The notes: a model not told the origin generated them from the letters alone. A DNA stretch of 19,670 nt from an uncultured Oscillospiraceae bacterium (GCA_910587205.1 CAJULZ010000045.1:1-19670), one strand, 5' to 3'; positions 1-6,627 are shown, numbered from the stretch's first letter. A program made the numbers and translations.

Positions 1-651
1 CTCAAAATCGAAGTCCGCCGGAGTGAGGGCCAACAGCTCCCCCTCTCGGATACCGCACCAATAGAGCATTTCAAAGGCATAGTAGGAGAGGGGCTTGTCC
101 ATCATGGCCTCGGCAAATTTCAGATATTCCGCTTTCGTCCAAAACAGCATCTCCCGGTTTTTCTTCTTCCCCATACTCCCAGCCTTTTTGCAGGGATTTT
201 CCCGGAGATTGTAGTAACGGACGGCGTGATTGAAGATGGCGCTCAACTGATTATGAACAGTTTTCAGATAGACGGGGGAGTACGGCTTGCCTTTCTTGTC
301 CTTGAAGTTCAGCAGCTCGTTTTGCCAGGTGATGATCTGCTGGGCGGTGATATTGCACATCTTCAGCTTGCCGAAGTAGGGCAGCAACTTGGAGCAGATG
401 ATGTGGTCTTTGGTGGCCCAGGTGTTTTCTTTGAGGCGGGTCTTCATATCCGCCGTGTACTGCTCCACGAAGCTGGCAAAGGTCATATCCAAGTTAGAGG
501 TGGCCTTGTTCTGCTGCTCCCGCTCCCACGCCTGGGCGTCCCGCTTGGTTTTGAAGCCCCGCTTCTGCGTCTGCTTTCGTTCCCCGGTCCAGTCGGTGTA
601 GCGGTAGATTACCCGCCAGGTGCCGGTCTTTTCTTCTTTGTAGACCGCCAT
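1..651 (-). CDS. int: Site-specific tyrosine recombinase (integrase), C-terminus beyond window edge
   Basis: Partial gene of 217 codons, read on the minus strand from ATG at 651 and open to the window edge. It begins MAVYKEEKTGTWRVIYRYTD, the AP2-like arm-binding domain typical of Tn916/phage-type integrases. A SAM-like core-binding domain follows at about residues 60-165 (SFVEQYTADMKTRL, then LKTVHNQLSAIFNHAVRYYN). The catalytic domain then starts, with its first active-site arginine visible as R202 in GIREGELLAL. The HxxR box and nucleophilic tyrosine would lie off the left edge. The start overlaps the stop of the excisionase-like gene by one base (TAATG), so the two are co-transcribed and probably translationally coupled. 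The role is integration and excision of the element bordering the guaA paralogue. Confidence 0.93.
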   Translation of the reverse strand, partial: MAVYKEEKTGTWRVIYRYTDWTGERKQTQKRGFKTKRDAQAWEREQQNKATSNLDMTFASFVEQYTADMKTRLKENTWATKDHIICSKLLPYFGKLKMCNITAQQIITWQNELLNFKDKKGKPYSPVYLKTVHNQLSAIFNHAVRYYNLRENPCKKAGSMGKKKNREMLFWTKAEYLKFAEAMMDKPLSYYAFEMLYWCGIREGELLALTPADFDFE

Positions 652-848
652 TACGATTCCTTCCTTTCCGCCCCGCCGTAGCAGAGCTTTTCCATAAAGT
701 ACCGCCGGTTAACCCGCCCTGAGATTGTCAGGTATCCCTTTTCTCTCAGTTCGGCGTTGAGTTTCTGGACGATCTTGTAGGCATAGGACTTGGAAATCCC
801 CAGTTCTCTTGCCACATCGTCCACCCGCATGAAGCTGTTTTCGTTCAA
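651..848 (-). CDS. Small HTH DNA-binding protein, excisionase-like
   Basis: A 65-residue protein starting at a TTG codon. The start is supported by a perfect AGGAGGT at 856-862, seven bases upstream. Residues 9-30 (VDDVARELGISKSYAYKIVQ) form a winged-helix/MerR-like helix-turn-helix as in excisionase or helix-turn-helix domain 17 proteins. The C-terminus is short and basic (SGRVNRRYFMEKL). It sits directly upstream of the integrase with a one-base overlap, the normal place for a recombination directionality factor. It is driven by a consensus promoter at 902-930. An excisionase role is inferred from position and size; a small transcription factor controlling the integrase is the alternative. 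Confidence 0.75.
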   Translation of the reverse strand: MNENSFMRVDDVARELGISKSYAYKIVQKLNAELREKGYLTISGRVNRRYFMEKLCYGGAERKES

Positions 849-873
849 ATAGTGTACCTCCTGTTTCAGATTT

Positions 874-891
874 ATTAAGCGGAATTGCTTA
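874..891. promoter_or_regulatory. Candidate repressor operator downstream of the int/xis promoter
   Basis: TAAGC at 876-880 and GCTTA at 887-891 form an inverted repeat with a six-base spacer, covering about +4 to +20 of the predicted xis-int transcript. The half-site ATTAAGC (874-880) recurs at 948-954, between the two divergent promoters. This is a plausible binding site for the neighbouring XRE protein; binding is inference. Confidence 0.45.
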
Positions 892-901
892 GCTCTCTTG
901 C

Positions 902-930
902 ATTATACTAAACAACTCTGTTAATGTCAA
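902..930 (-). promoter_or_regulatory. Consensus sigma-A promoter for the excisionase-integrase operon
   Basis: On the minus strand TTGACA (complement of 925-930) is followed after exactly 17 bases by TATAAT (complement of 902-907). Both hexamers are perfect. Transcription should start near 895. Such a strong promoter on recombination genes implies tight repression. Confidence 0.88.
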
Positions 931-973
931 GCGGTTTCCGGAAAAATATTAAGCAAAAACATTTAGGTTCCTC

Positions 974-1002
974 TTGACTATCTTAAACATATCTGCTATA
1001 TT
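974..1002 (+). promoter_or_regulatory. Sigma-A promoter of the XRE regulator, flanked by an inverted repeat
   Basis: TTGACT (974-979), a 17-base spacer and TATATT (997-1002) predict a start near 1009. GACTATC at 976-982 and GATAGTC at 1012-1018 form an inverted repeat bracketing the promoter. It overlaps the -35 box and the initial transcribed region, so it may be an autoregulatory operator. Confidence 0.75.
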
Positions 1003-1036
1003 GATTGTAACGATAGTCGAAATGGAGTTGGCAGCT

Positions 1037-1552
1037 ATGGCAATCGGTGAAAGAATTCACTTTTTCCGCACAATGCGGGGCATGACACAGAAATATCTTG
1101 GGATGCTGCTGGGCTTCCCGGAGAAGTCCGCCGATGTCCGGCTGGCGCAATACGAGACTGGAGCGAGAACGCCAAAGGCTGATTTGACTGCTTCCCTGGC
1201 TAATGCTCTTGGTGTTTCGCCACTGGCACTGTCTGTACCGGACATTGATTCCTACCTCGGCCTGATGCACACCTTGTTCACGCTGGAGGACAGGTATGGT
1301 CTCACCATTGACGAATTAGATGGGGAGGTCTGTCTGCGAGTAAATGTGCGCCACAGCAAGGATGCCGCCCGTTTGCATGAAATGCTCTGCTCCTGGCTTC
1401 AGGCTGCTGCTATGCTGAAAGCCAGGGAAATCAGCCAGGAGGACTATGACCGCTGGCGTTACCGCTACCCCGAATTTTCCAACACACCGGGCCGTGTCAA
1501 GCCCATATCCCAGGGCTTGAGCGATATGCTGGCAGCCGACCTCAAGGGGTAA
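1037..1552 (+). CDS. XRE-family HTH transcriptional regulator of the integrative element
   Basis: A protein of 171 residues. The N-terminal lambda-repressor-like HTH spans about residues 2-60 (IGERIHFFRTMRGMTQKYLG, then RLAQYETGARTPKADLTASLANALGVS). It has a C-terminal region of about 100 residues with no recognised catalytic motif. The start at 1037 is chosen because GGAG at 1024-1027 lies nine bases upstream and the protein then begins right at the HTH. An in-frame ATG at 1022 is possible but lacks a good ribosome binding site, and an earlier TTG at 974 is the -35 box itself. Divergent placement from the excisionase and integrase genes and the shared operator-like repeats suggest it represses excision genes and itself. 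Confidence 0.88.
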   Translation: MAIGERIHFFRTMRGMTQKYLGMLLGFPEKSADVRLAQYETGARTPKADLTASLANALGVSPLALSVPDIDSYLGLMHTLFTLEDRYGLTIDELDGEVCLRVNVRHSKDAARLHEMLCSWLQAAAMLKAREISQEDYDRWRYRYPEFSNTPGRVKPISQGLSDMLAADLKG

Positions 1553-1570
1553 ACTGAAGAATAAAAACAA

Positions 1571-1611
1571 AAAAGAGCTAACTGACCCAATCAAAATCAG
1601 TTAGCTCTTTT
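1571..1611. terminator. Bidirectional Rho-independent terminator
   Basis: AAAAGAGCTAACTGA (1571-1585) and TCAGTTAGCTCTTTT (1597-1611) form a perfect 15-bp stem with an 11-base loop. T-tracts follow on both strands. It ends the XRE gene from the left and can also stop transcripts leaving the guaA paralogue on the minus strand. Confidence 0.93.
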
Positions 1612-1631
1612 TCTATGAATAATGAAAAAAT

Positions 1632-1692
1632 GTTGCCAAATCGTTGCCACAGAGGGCATCAAGCCTTGAAAAATCCAGTCATATCAAGGCTT
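1632..1692. repeat. Direct repeats and inverted repeat next to the attachment site
   Basis: GTTGCCA occurs at 1632-1638 and again at 1643-1649, an 11-base period similar to integrase arm-type sites. AAGCCTTGA at 1661-1669 and TCAAGGCTT at 1684-1692 form a 9-bp inverted repeat with a 14-base loop and no T-tract, so it is not an obvious terminator. Together they could be the recombination apparatus of this element end; that role is inferred. Confidence 0.4.
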
Positions 1693-1704
1693 TCCCGCTC
1701 CCTG

Positions 1705-1725
1705 AAATCATTCCCACTCAATCGT
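1705..1725. other. att: Putative attachment site in the 3' end of the guaA paralogue
   Basis: The minus strand reads GAGTGGGA followed by the stop codon of the paralogue, encoding the terminal Glu-Trp-Glu. GAGTGGGA is the conserved core recognised by guaA-targeting island integrases. The integrase-bearing block lies immediately outside it. The duplicate core at the far element end is outside the window, so the exact crossover cannot be read. Confidence 0.55.
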
Positions 1726-2688
1726 CCCCACAGGCTTCGGCGTCAGATCATACAATACCCGGCAAACCCCTGGCACCTCCGCCAGAATCCGCCCGGTGAT
1801 CTTCTTCAGCACCACCCACTCGATCTCCGGCACCGTGGCGGTCATGGCGTCCACCGTGTTCACCGCCCGGATAATCACCGGCCAGTCGAAGGCCCGCTTG
1901 CCGTCCCGCACACCGGTGGAGCGGAAGTCCGGCACCACGGTGAAAAACTGCCACACCTGCTCCGCCAGCTCCGCGGCGGCGAACTCCTCCCGCAAAATCG
2001 CGTCTGACTCCCGCAGAGCGGCCAACCTGTCCCGGGTGATGGCCCCCAGGCACCGCACCCCCAGCCCGGGGCCCGGGAAGGGCTGGCGCTCCACCATGGA
2101 CGCGGGCAGGCCCAGGGCGTGGCCCACGCAGCGCACCTCGTCCTTGAACAGCAGGCGCACCGGCTCCACCAGCTGGAAGTTGAAGTCGTCGGGCAGGCCG
2201 CCCACGTTGTGGTGGGCCTTCACCCCATCGCTCTCCAGAATGTCGGGGTAGATGGTCCCCTGGGCCAGATAGTCGATGCCCTCCAGCTTGCGGGCCTCTT
2301 CCTCAAACACTTTGATGAACTCGCCGCCGATGATTTTCCGCTTCCGCTCCGGCTCGTCCACCCCGGCCAGAAGATCCAAGAAACGGTCGGTGGCGTCCAC
2401 ATAGACGAGGTTGGCGTCCATCTGGTCCCGGAACACCTCAAGGACCTGCTCGCTCTCCCCCTTACGCATGAGACCGTGGTTCACATGGACGCACACCAGC
2501 TGTCTGCCGATAGCCTTGATGAGCAGCGCCGCCACCACCGATGAGTCCACCCCGCCGCTCAGGGCCAGCAGCACCTTCTTGTCCCCCACCTGGGCGCGGA
2601 CTGCCTCCACCTGCTCGTTAATGAAGGCCTCTGCCAGCGCGGGGGTATTGATCCGCTTCATGTCTGCGGGACGCATGTTGTTTTTCAT
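1708..2688 (-). CDS. GMP synthase-like ATP-pyrophosphatase without the glutaminase domain
   Basis: A protein of 326 residues, against about 510 for full GuaA. It corresponds to the ATP-PPase plus C-terminal dimerisation domains. Visible motifs are the PP-loop SGGVDSS (44-50), HGLMRK, ERKRKIIGGEFIKVFEEEA, LAQGTIYPDILES, AHHNVGG and FPGPGLGVR. It ends TIEWE. The N-terminal GATase domain with its Cys-His-Glu triad is absent, and the start is a proper one (GGAG eight bases before ATG), so this is not simply a truncated fragment. The family makes GMP from XMP, ATP and ammonia. This version would need free ammonia or a partner glutaminase, like archaeal GuaAb. Its 3' end is the integration target of the adjoining element. 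All ATP-PPase motifs look intact, so it may be functional; its purpose beside a complete guaA is unknown. Confidence 0.9.
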   Translation of the reverse strand: MKNNMRPADMKRINTPALAEAFINEQVEAVRAQVGDKKVLLALSGGVDSSVVAALLIKAIGRQLVCVHVNHGLMRKGESEQVLEVFRDQMDANLVYVDATDRFLDLLAGVDEPERKRKIIGGEFIKVFEEEARKLEGIDYLAQGTIYPDILESDGVKAHHNVGGLPDDFNFQLVEPVRLLFKDEVRCVGHALGLPASMVERQPFPGPGLGVRCLGAITRDRLAALRESDAILREEFAAAELAEQVWQFFTVVPDFRSTGVRDGKRAFDWPVIIRAVNTVDAMTATVPEIEWVVLKKITGRILAEVPGVCRVLYDLTPKPVGTIEWE

Positions 2689-2733
2689 TTATTTTTCTCC
2701 TTTTGTAATTTAGTCCACATATTATACAGAGCG

Positions 2734-3181
2734 TTATTTCATTCCCTGGCAAGCGTATGTATCTGCAATTTGCTCCAAATGAAATACAAATACCCTGCGC
2801 ATGTTGTTGTTTTCATCTGGCTGAACGTTTCAATGGGTCTCCAATAGTTGGTATTCCCCCACAAAATAATATTTTGCTTCCCGCTTTTCAAAGACCAGAT
2901 AGATGCCGTCCATTCATTTTGTGCGCCAGCACCTCAATATTTAAGGCGTACATATTGTTCTCAATACTATCCTGATTTCCAACGCGCCCAATCCCGGTAT
3001 ACATACAATAGTCATAGCGGCCATTCGGATAAAAATAGTCCGAATATAGTTCTTCCTCATTGGTATAGAGTAGAATTACAGGCTCTTTTCGAGATCTCGC
3101 AATTCCTTTCCGGGAGTCTCCGCCCAATATATCGCTGATTTCCTGCCTGCTGTTAAAGCCTTGATTAAAAACCAGTTCCAT
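2734..3181 (-). pseudogene. Broken ScoMcrA-type SRA-like domain protein
   Basis: Read on the minus strand, frame 1 from ATG 3181 gives MELVFNQGFNSRQEISDILG and continues through GIARSRKEPVILLYTN and YCMYTGIGRVGNQDS to a stop at 2888. From about 2910 the next frame continues the fold with DGIYLVFEKREAKYYFVGEY, meets an in-frame TGA at 2830-2832, then resumes NVQPDENNNMRRVFVFHLEQ to a TAA at 2734. One extra base near 2905-2920 and one nonsense codon therefore break an otherwise continuous protein of about 148 residues. The pattern (GG..R.GI, Y.YTG.G..GNQ, YLVFEK, YY.GEY, QPDENN..R.V.VF) resembles the SRA-like domain of McrA-type modified-DNA restriction enzymes. No HNH nuclease domain follows. 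The region is AT-richer than both guaA genes, which suggests transfer. Assignment is from motif memory, not a search. Confidence 0.7.
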
Positions 3182-3202
3182 CTCTGCCCCCAAATCTTCC
3201 TT

Positions 3203-4744
3203 TTACTCAAATTCCACCGTGGCCGGGGGCTTGGAGGTGATGTCGTACACCACCCGGTTGACGCCCTTCACCTCGTTCACAATCCGTACGCTCACCCGGT
3301 CCAGCAGCTCATAGGGGATGCGGGCCCAGTCCGCCGTCATAAAATCGTCGGTGGTCACCGCCCGGAGGGCCACGGCGTAGTCGTAAGTCCGCCCGTCCCC
3401 CATCACCCCCACAGAGCGCATATTGGTCAGCGCCGCAAAAAATTGGCTGAGGCGTTTGTCCTCCCCGGCGCGGGCCATCTCCTCGCGGAAGATGGCGTCC
3501 GCCTCCCGGAGCAGCTCCAGCTTTTCCCGGGTGACCTCGCCCACCACCCGGATGGCCAGCCCCGGCCCGGGGAAGGGCTGGCGCATCACCAGGTACTCCG
3601 GCAGGCCCAGCTCCCGGCCCAGCTGGCGCACCTCGTCCTTAAACAGCAGGCGCAGCGGCTCCACGATCTCCTTAAAATCCACGTAGTCGGGCAGGCCGCC
3701 CACGTTGTGGTGGCTCTTAATGACGGCGGCATCCCCCGCCCCGGACTCGATCACATCGGGGTAGATGGTGCCCTGGGCCAGGTAGTCCACCGCCCCCACT
3801 TTCCTGGCTTCCTCCTCAAACACCCGGATGAACTCCTCGCCGATAATCTTCCGTTTCCGCTCCGGTTCGTCCACCCCGGCCAGCTTGTCCAGGAACCGCC
3901 CCGACGCGTCCACCCGGACAAAGTTCATCGCCCACTTGGAGAACGCGGCCTCCACCTCGTCCCCCTCGTTTTTCCGCATCAGCCCATGATCCACGAACAC
4001 GCAGGTGAGCTGCTCCCCCACCGCCTCGGCCAGCAGGGCCGCCGCCACCGACGAATCCACCCCGCCGCTGAGGGCCAGCAGCACCTTCCCGCCCCCGACC
4101 TTTTCCCGCAGGGCGGCCACGGCGGTGCGCTTGTAGTCGTCCATGGTCCAGTCCCCAGCGGCATGGCACACCCCGTAGAGGAAATTGCGGAGCATATCCG
4201 TCCCGCGCTGGGTATGGGCCACCTCGGGGTGGAACTGCACGCCGTAAAACCCCCGGCCCTCGTCGGCGATGGCCACGTTGGGGCAGGCGGCGCTGCGGGC
4301 CGCCAGGGCAAACCCCTCAGGAACCTTCTCCATATAGTCCCCGTGGCTCATCCAGGTGGTCCCCGTCTCCGGCAGGCCGCGGAACAGCGTACAGCCCGTA
4401 TCAAAATAGGTCTCCGTCTTGCCGTATTCCCGGGCAGAGTCATCCTGAGCGGCAGCGACCCGTCCGCCCAGAGCGTGGGCGATGAGCTGGCAGCCGTAAC
4501 AGATACCCAAAATGGGCACGCCCCAGGTGAAGATGGCCGGATCCACGTGGGGGGAGTCCTCCAGATAGACCGAGTTGGGCCCCCCGGTGAAAATGATCCC
4601 GATGGGGTCCATGGCCTTCAAATCCGTCAGCGGCGTGGTATAGGGCTTGACCTCGCAGTATACCCCGCACTCTCGCACCCGCCGGGCGATGAGCTGGTTA
4701 TACTGCCCGCCGAAATCCAGCACGATCACAGTTTGGTGGGACAT
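3203..4744 (-). CDS. guaA: GMP synthase (glutamine-hydrolysing)
   Basis: Full-length GuaA of 513 residues, the cytosolic enzyme that converts XMP to GMP with ATP and glutamine, the last step of guanine nucleotide synthesis. The class I GATase domain occupies residues 1-190, with nucleophile C82 in GICYGCQ and H172/E174 in QFHPEV. The ATP-PPase PP-loop SGGVDSS is at 226-232. HGLMRK, LAQGTIYPDVIES, SHHNVGG and FPGPGLAIR follow, then the dimerisation domain ending ITSKPPATVEFE. The start has AGGGAGG upstream. Unusually, it ends Val-Glu-Phe-Glu rather than the usual Ile-Glu-Trp-Glu, so its 3' end lacks the GAGTGGGA integrase target that the paralogue keeps. No clear promoter is visible in the 57-bp gap upstream, so it may be read from the genes before it. 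Confidence 0.97.
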   Translation of the reverse strand: MSHQTVIVLDFGGQYNQLIARRVRECGVYCEVKPYTTPLTDLKAMDPIGIIFTGGPNSVYLEDSPHVDPAIFTWGVPILGICYGCQLIAHALGGRVAAAQDDSAREYGKTETYFDTGCTLFRGLPETGTTWMSHGDYMEKVPEGFALAARSAACPNVAIADEGRGFYGVQFHPEVAHTQRGTDMLRNFLYGVCHAAGDWTMDDYKRTAVAALREKVGGGKVLLALSGGVDSSVAAALLAEAVGEQLTCVFVDHGLMRKNEGDEVEAAFSKWAMNFVRVDASGRFLDKLAGVDEPERKRKIIGEEFIRVFEEEARKVGAVDYLAQGTIYPDVIESGAGDAAVIKSHHNVGGLPDYVDFKEIVEPLRLLFKDEVRQLGRELGLPEYLVMRQPFPGPGLAIRVVGEVTREKLELLREADAIFREEMARAGEDKRLSQFFAALTNMRSVGVMGDGRTYDYAVALRAVTTDDFMTADWARIPYELLDRVSVRIVNEVKGVNRVVYDITSKPPATVEFE

Positions 4745-4780
4745 GGCCGCGCCTCCCTTTCTCTATTTCATCCAAACGCA

Positions 4781-4796
4781 TGTTTCACGTGAAACG
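4781..4796. promoter_or_regulatory. parS: parS-like ParB (Spo0J) binding site
   Basis: TGTTTCACGTGAAACG matches the Bacillus/Clostridia parS consensus TGTTTCACGTGAAACA at 15 of 16 positions. It lies in the 57-bp gap between guaA and the cysteine-rich small gene, so it is not constrained by coding. ParB loads the SMC complex at such sites, which usually cluster around the replication origin. Occupation is not shown by sequence alone. Confidence 0.82.
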
Positions 4797-4801
4797 CCGC
4801 A

Positions 4802-5152
4802 TCACTGCCACAGGAAGTCGTCCAGCTCCCCGTCCCGGAACACCACGCTTCCCTCGTGCTTCTCCTCGTCCCGCACGGGGAGGAAGGGGTCCAGCACCGT
4901 GACGCGCTTAGCGCACTCGGGGCAGCGGTACTGGATGGCCCCGCAGGCGTACATGCCCGGCGGGATATCCGCCTTTTTCCCCACCACGCGCAGGTTTTTC
5001 CGGTAATACGCCGCGTCCTTGTGCTCCACATAGTGGCCTACTGTCATGTTCGGCAGGGCAAACAGCTCCTTGCGCAGTTTTTCCATGGCGCATTTGCACT
5101 CCCGGCACCAGTCGTCCTGGTACTTCCTCAGCCACTTGTCCACCAGTCCCAT
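4802..5152 (-). CDS. Cysteine-rich small protein, probable zinc ribbon, unknown function
   Basis: A protein of 116 residues starting MGLVDKWLRKYQDDW. Cysteine pairs CRECKC (16-21) and YACGAIQYRCPECAK suggest a metal-binding ribbon. The C-terminus is acidic (GELDDFLWQ). There is no signal peptide or membrane segment. The ATG is one base past the TAA of the upstream membrane protein, so it is the last gene of a three-gene operon, and the reading frame upstream of this ATG belongs to that neighbour. I do not recognise the family by name. The tight coupling suggests it works with the two membrane proteins before it. Confidence 0.8.
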   Translation of the reverse strand: MGLVDKWLRKYQDDWCRECKCAMEKLRKELFALPNMTVGHYVEHKDAAYYRKNLRVVGKKADIPPGMYACGAIQYRCPECAKRVTVLDPFLPVRDEEKHEGSVVFRDGELDDFLWQ

Positions 5153-5153
5153 A

Positions 5154-5747
5154 TTACGCCCCCGCCCCCTGCTGCCGGGCCGCGTCCAGCACCTGCACCC
5201 ACAGGTCCGCCTTGGAGATGCCCTCCAGCACCTTTTCATCGTTCATCTTCCAGCGCTGGTTGGAGATAAAGGTGTTCACCCGGATTGTGATGCCGTCGAT
5301 CTTGAACAGGAAGCTCACCCGGCTGGTGCCGCGCAGGAAGCCCGCGCCGCCGGCGCCATCATCCGTCCGCGCCTCAGTCACCCGGCCGGCCGGGACCACC
5401 TGCACCTGGAACGGGTTCCAGAAAAACAGCAGTCCGATCTTACCCTGGGCGATGTCCATAGACACCACACAGCCGTCGCTGTAGAAGATCTGGCGGCAGT
5501 CGATGCCCATCTCGCCCAGCTGCTTGAGCATGTTCTTTTTGGCAATCCGATAAATGAGGCTGCCGCCGAACACCCACCAGAGGATGGCCACCCCGGGCCC
5601 GCCCATAAAGCAGATCACCGCCCCGGCCCCGCCGTCCTTGAAGCACAGGTAGCCGATGAGGACGCTCAGCGCGGCTACCGCCAGAGGCACGAAAATGTAG
5701 CACAGCAGATAGGTGATGTTAATTTTTTTGACTGTCTTTTGATCCAT
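5154..5747 (-). CDS. Two-helix membrane protein of unknown function
   Basis: A protein of 197 residues. The start ATG (MDQKTVKKINITYLLC) is chosen because GGGAGAGGA lies just upstream; the longer open frame has no such site. Two membrane segments are visible at about 13-36 (LLCYIFVPLAVAALSVLIGY) and 43-66 (VICFMGGPGVAILWWVFGGS). A soluble, probably cytoplasmic, domain of about 130 residues follows, with PH-like alternating hydrophobic strands (IFYSDGCVVSMDIAQGKIGL). No catalytic motif is seen. It sits between a membrane-anchored protein and the cysteine-rich protein on the same strand. Confidence 0.8.
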   Translation of the reverse strand: MDQKTVKKINITYLLCYIFVPLAVAALSVLIGYLCFKDGGAGAVICFMGGPGVAILWWVFGGSLIYRIAKKNMLKQLGEMGIDCRQIFYSDGCVVSMDIAQGKIGLLFFWNPFQVQVVPAGRVTEARTDDGAGGAGFLRGTSRVSFLFKIDGITIRVNTFISNQRWKMNDEKVLEGISKADLWVQVLDAARQQGAGA

Positions 5748-5822
5748 TCTAATCCTCTCCCTTTCATTCGAACATTTCAAGCATGGCCGGCGCGCCCGCA
5801 TCGGGGCCGCGGCACAAGGCAC

Positions 5823-6500
5823 TCAGTCCCATTCGCTCTTTCTGGGCTCCTCCCCCTTCTTAGGCCGGGGTGGGAAGAAATAGGGGAAGACGCCCAGCTT
5901 TGCCCCCAGCGAGTGGATGAGGGGAAAGCATACCAGGATCGTGACCGTCAGGACAGCGCCGGTCCAGCGCTGGGTGTAGTCCACCTCAGCCGCCTTGCCC
6001 CCCGTGCCCAGCATGTCGATGTAAAAATCGCGGCGGCTCAGGGGCTCGCTGTACTCGATCTGGTTCAGGAAACTCTCGCTGCTCTCCAGATTCTCATACA
6101 CCACCCGGCCCACGGGAAGGGTGTTCACGCCGGAAAAGTAGTCCCCCTCCGACTGGACGCTGTCCGAGTTGATGACAGCGGCCACCAGCTCCCCGGAGGG
6201 CAGGGTGACGGCGTTCATATAGTGGTTTCCGTAGTACCCCCCGCCCCGGTTGCGGTACTCGATGCCGTCGGATAGGATGGTGAAGGTGTCGTGGCTGAGC
6301 AGATCGTCCACGCTCTGGGCCCGGAACACCTCCTCCCCCGCCTTGCCGCCGATGTCCCCGTCGGCCACGGTGTGGTCCTCCACATGCTTCTCGTACAGGG
6401 TGGGAACGATAAGCTGGGTGAGCTTCGTCGTCCCCAGGCTGACCAAATAGGCCAGCAGCAGGCACAGCCAGATATCAAACCGCATACGGGTGAAGCGCAC
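5823..6500 (-). CDS. Membrane-anchored protein of unknown function, N- and C-terminal helices
   Basis: A protein of 225 residues starting at GTG 6500, preceded by GGGGAGGGGATT. A hydrophobic segment at about 8-32 (WLCLLLAYLVSLGTTKLTQL) is followed by an exposed domain of roughly 145 residues rich in Asp, Ser, Tyr and Gly. A second membrane helix lies near 180-205 (GAVLTVTILVCFPLIHSLGA). The tail is short and basic/proline-rich (FPPRPKKGEEPRKSEWD). The topology implies an extracytoplasmic loop domain. No family is recognised. It is the first gene of the three-gene minus-strand block and has its own promoter at 6548-6576. Confidence 0.78.
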   Translation of the reverse strand: MRFTRMRFDIWLCLLLAYLVSLGTTKLTQLIVPTLYEKHVEDHTVADGDIGGKAGEEVFRAQSVDDLLSHDTFTILSDGIEYRNRGGGYYGNHYMNAVTLPSGELVAAVINSDSVQSEGDYFSGVNTLPVGRVVYENLESSESFLNQIEYSEPLSRRDFYIDMLGTGGKAAEVDYTQRWTGAVLTVTILVCFPLIHSLGAKLGVFPYFFPPRPKKGEEPRKSEWD

Positions 6501-6547
6501 GGCAATCCCCTCCCCTTCCCTTTTGCCGCCTCCTGGAACGGTTTTTT

Positions 6548-6576
6548 ATTTTACCGCATCCGGGCGAAAAAAACAA
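6548..6576 (-). promoter_or_regulatory. Promoter of the three-gene membrane-protein operon
   Basis: On the minus strand TTGTTT (complement of 6571-6576) is separated by 17 bases from TAAAAT (complement of 6548-6553), 48 bases before the GTG start. The match is moderate at -35 and good at -10. Confidence 0.6.
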
Positions 6577-6627
6577 GAATATCTCCCCCGATTTTTCCAC
6601 ATATTATAGGGGAAACGAGGTGTTGCC

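Larger units (their letters stand above)
1..1722. mobile_element. End of an integrative element inserted at the 3' end of a guaA-type gene
   Basis: Integrase, excisionase-like gene and divergent XRE repressor lie in the standard order of an integrative element control end, and the block stops against the last codons of a GMP synthase-like gene on the minus strand. The 3' end of guaA, centred on GAGTGGGA, is an established integration hotspot for genomic islands. That motif is present here as its complement at 1712-1719. The base composition is more AT-rich than the downstream chromosome. Only this end is in the window; the cargo and other attachment site must lie to the left. The exact element boundary is inferred, not seen, because the second copy of the repeat is missing. 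Confidence 0.72.

Noticed and set aside
226..681. Plus-strand frame opposite the integrase
   Set aside because: The minus strand encodes a clear integrase with domain order and ribosome coupling; the plus frame has no motif.
2711..2752. Sigma-A promoter for the guaA paralogue
   Set aside because: A TATAAT is present on the minus strand (complement of 2721-2726), but the nearest good -35 box (TTGCCA) is 20 bases away, so it is not listed as a feature.
3161..4792. A long plus-strand open frame of 543 codons opposite guaA
   Set aside because: It is the antisense of guaA, rich in His, Pro and Gly as expected from a GC-rich shadow frame, with no ribosome site or family motif.
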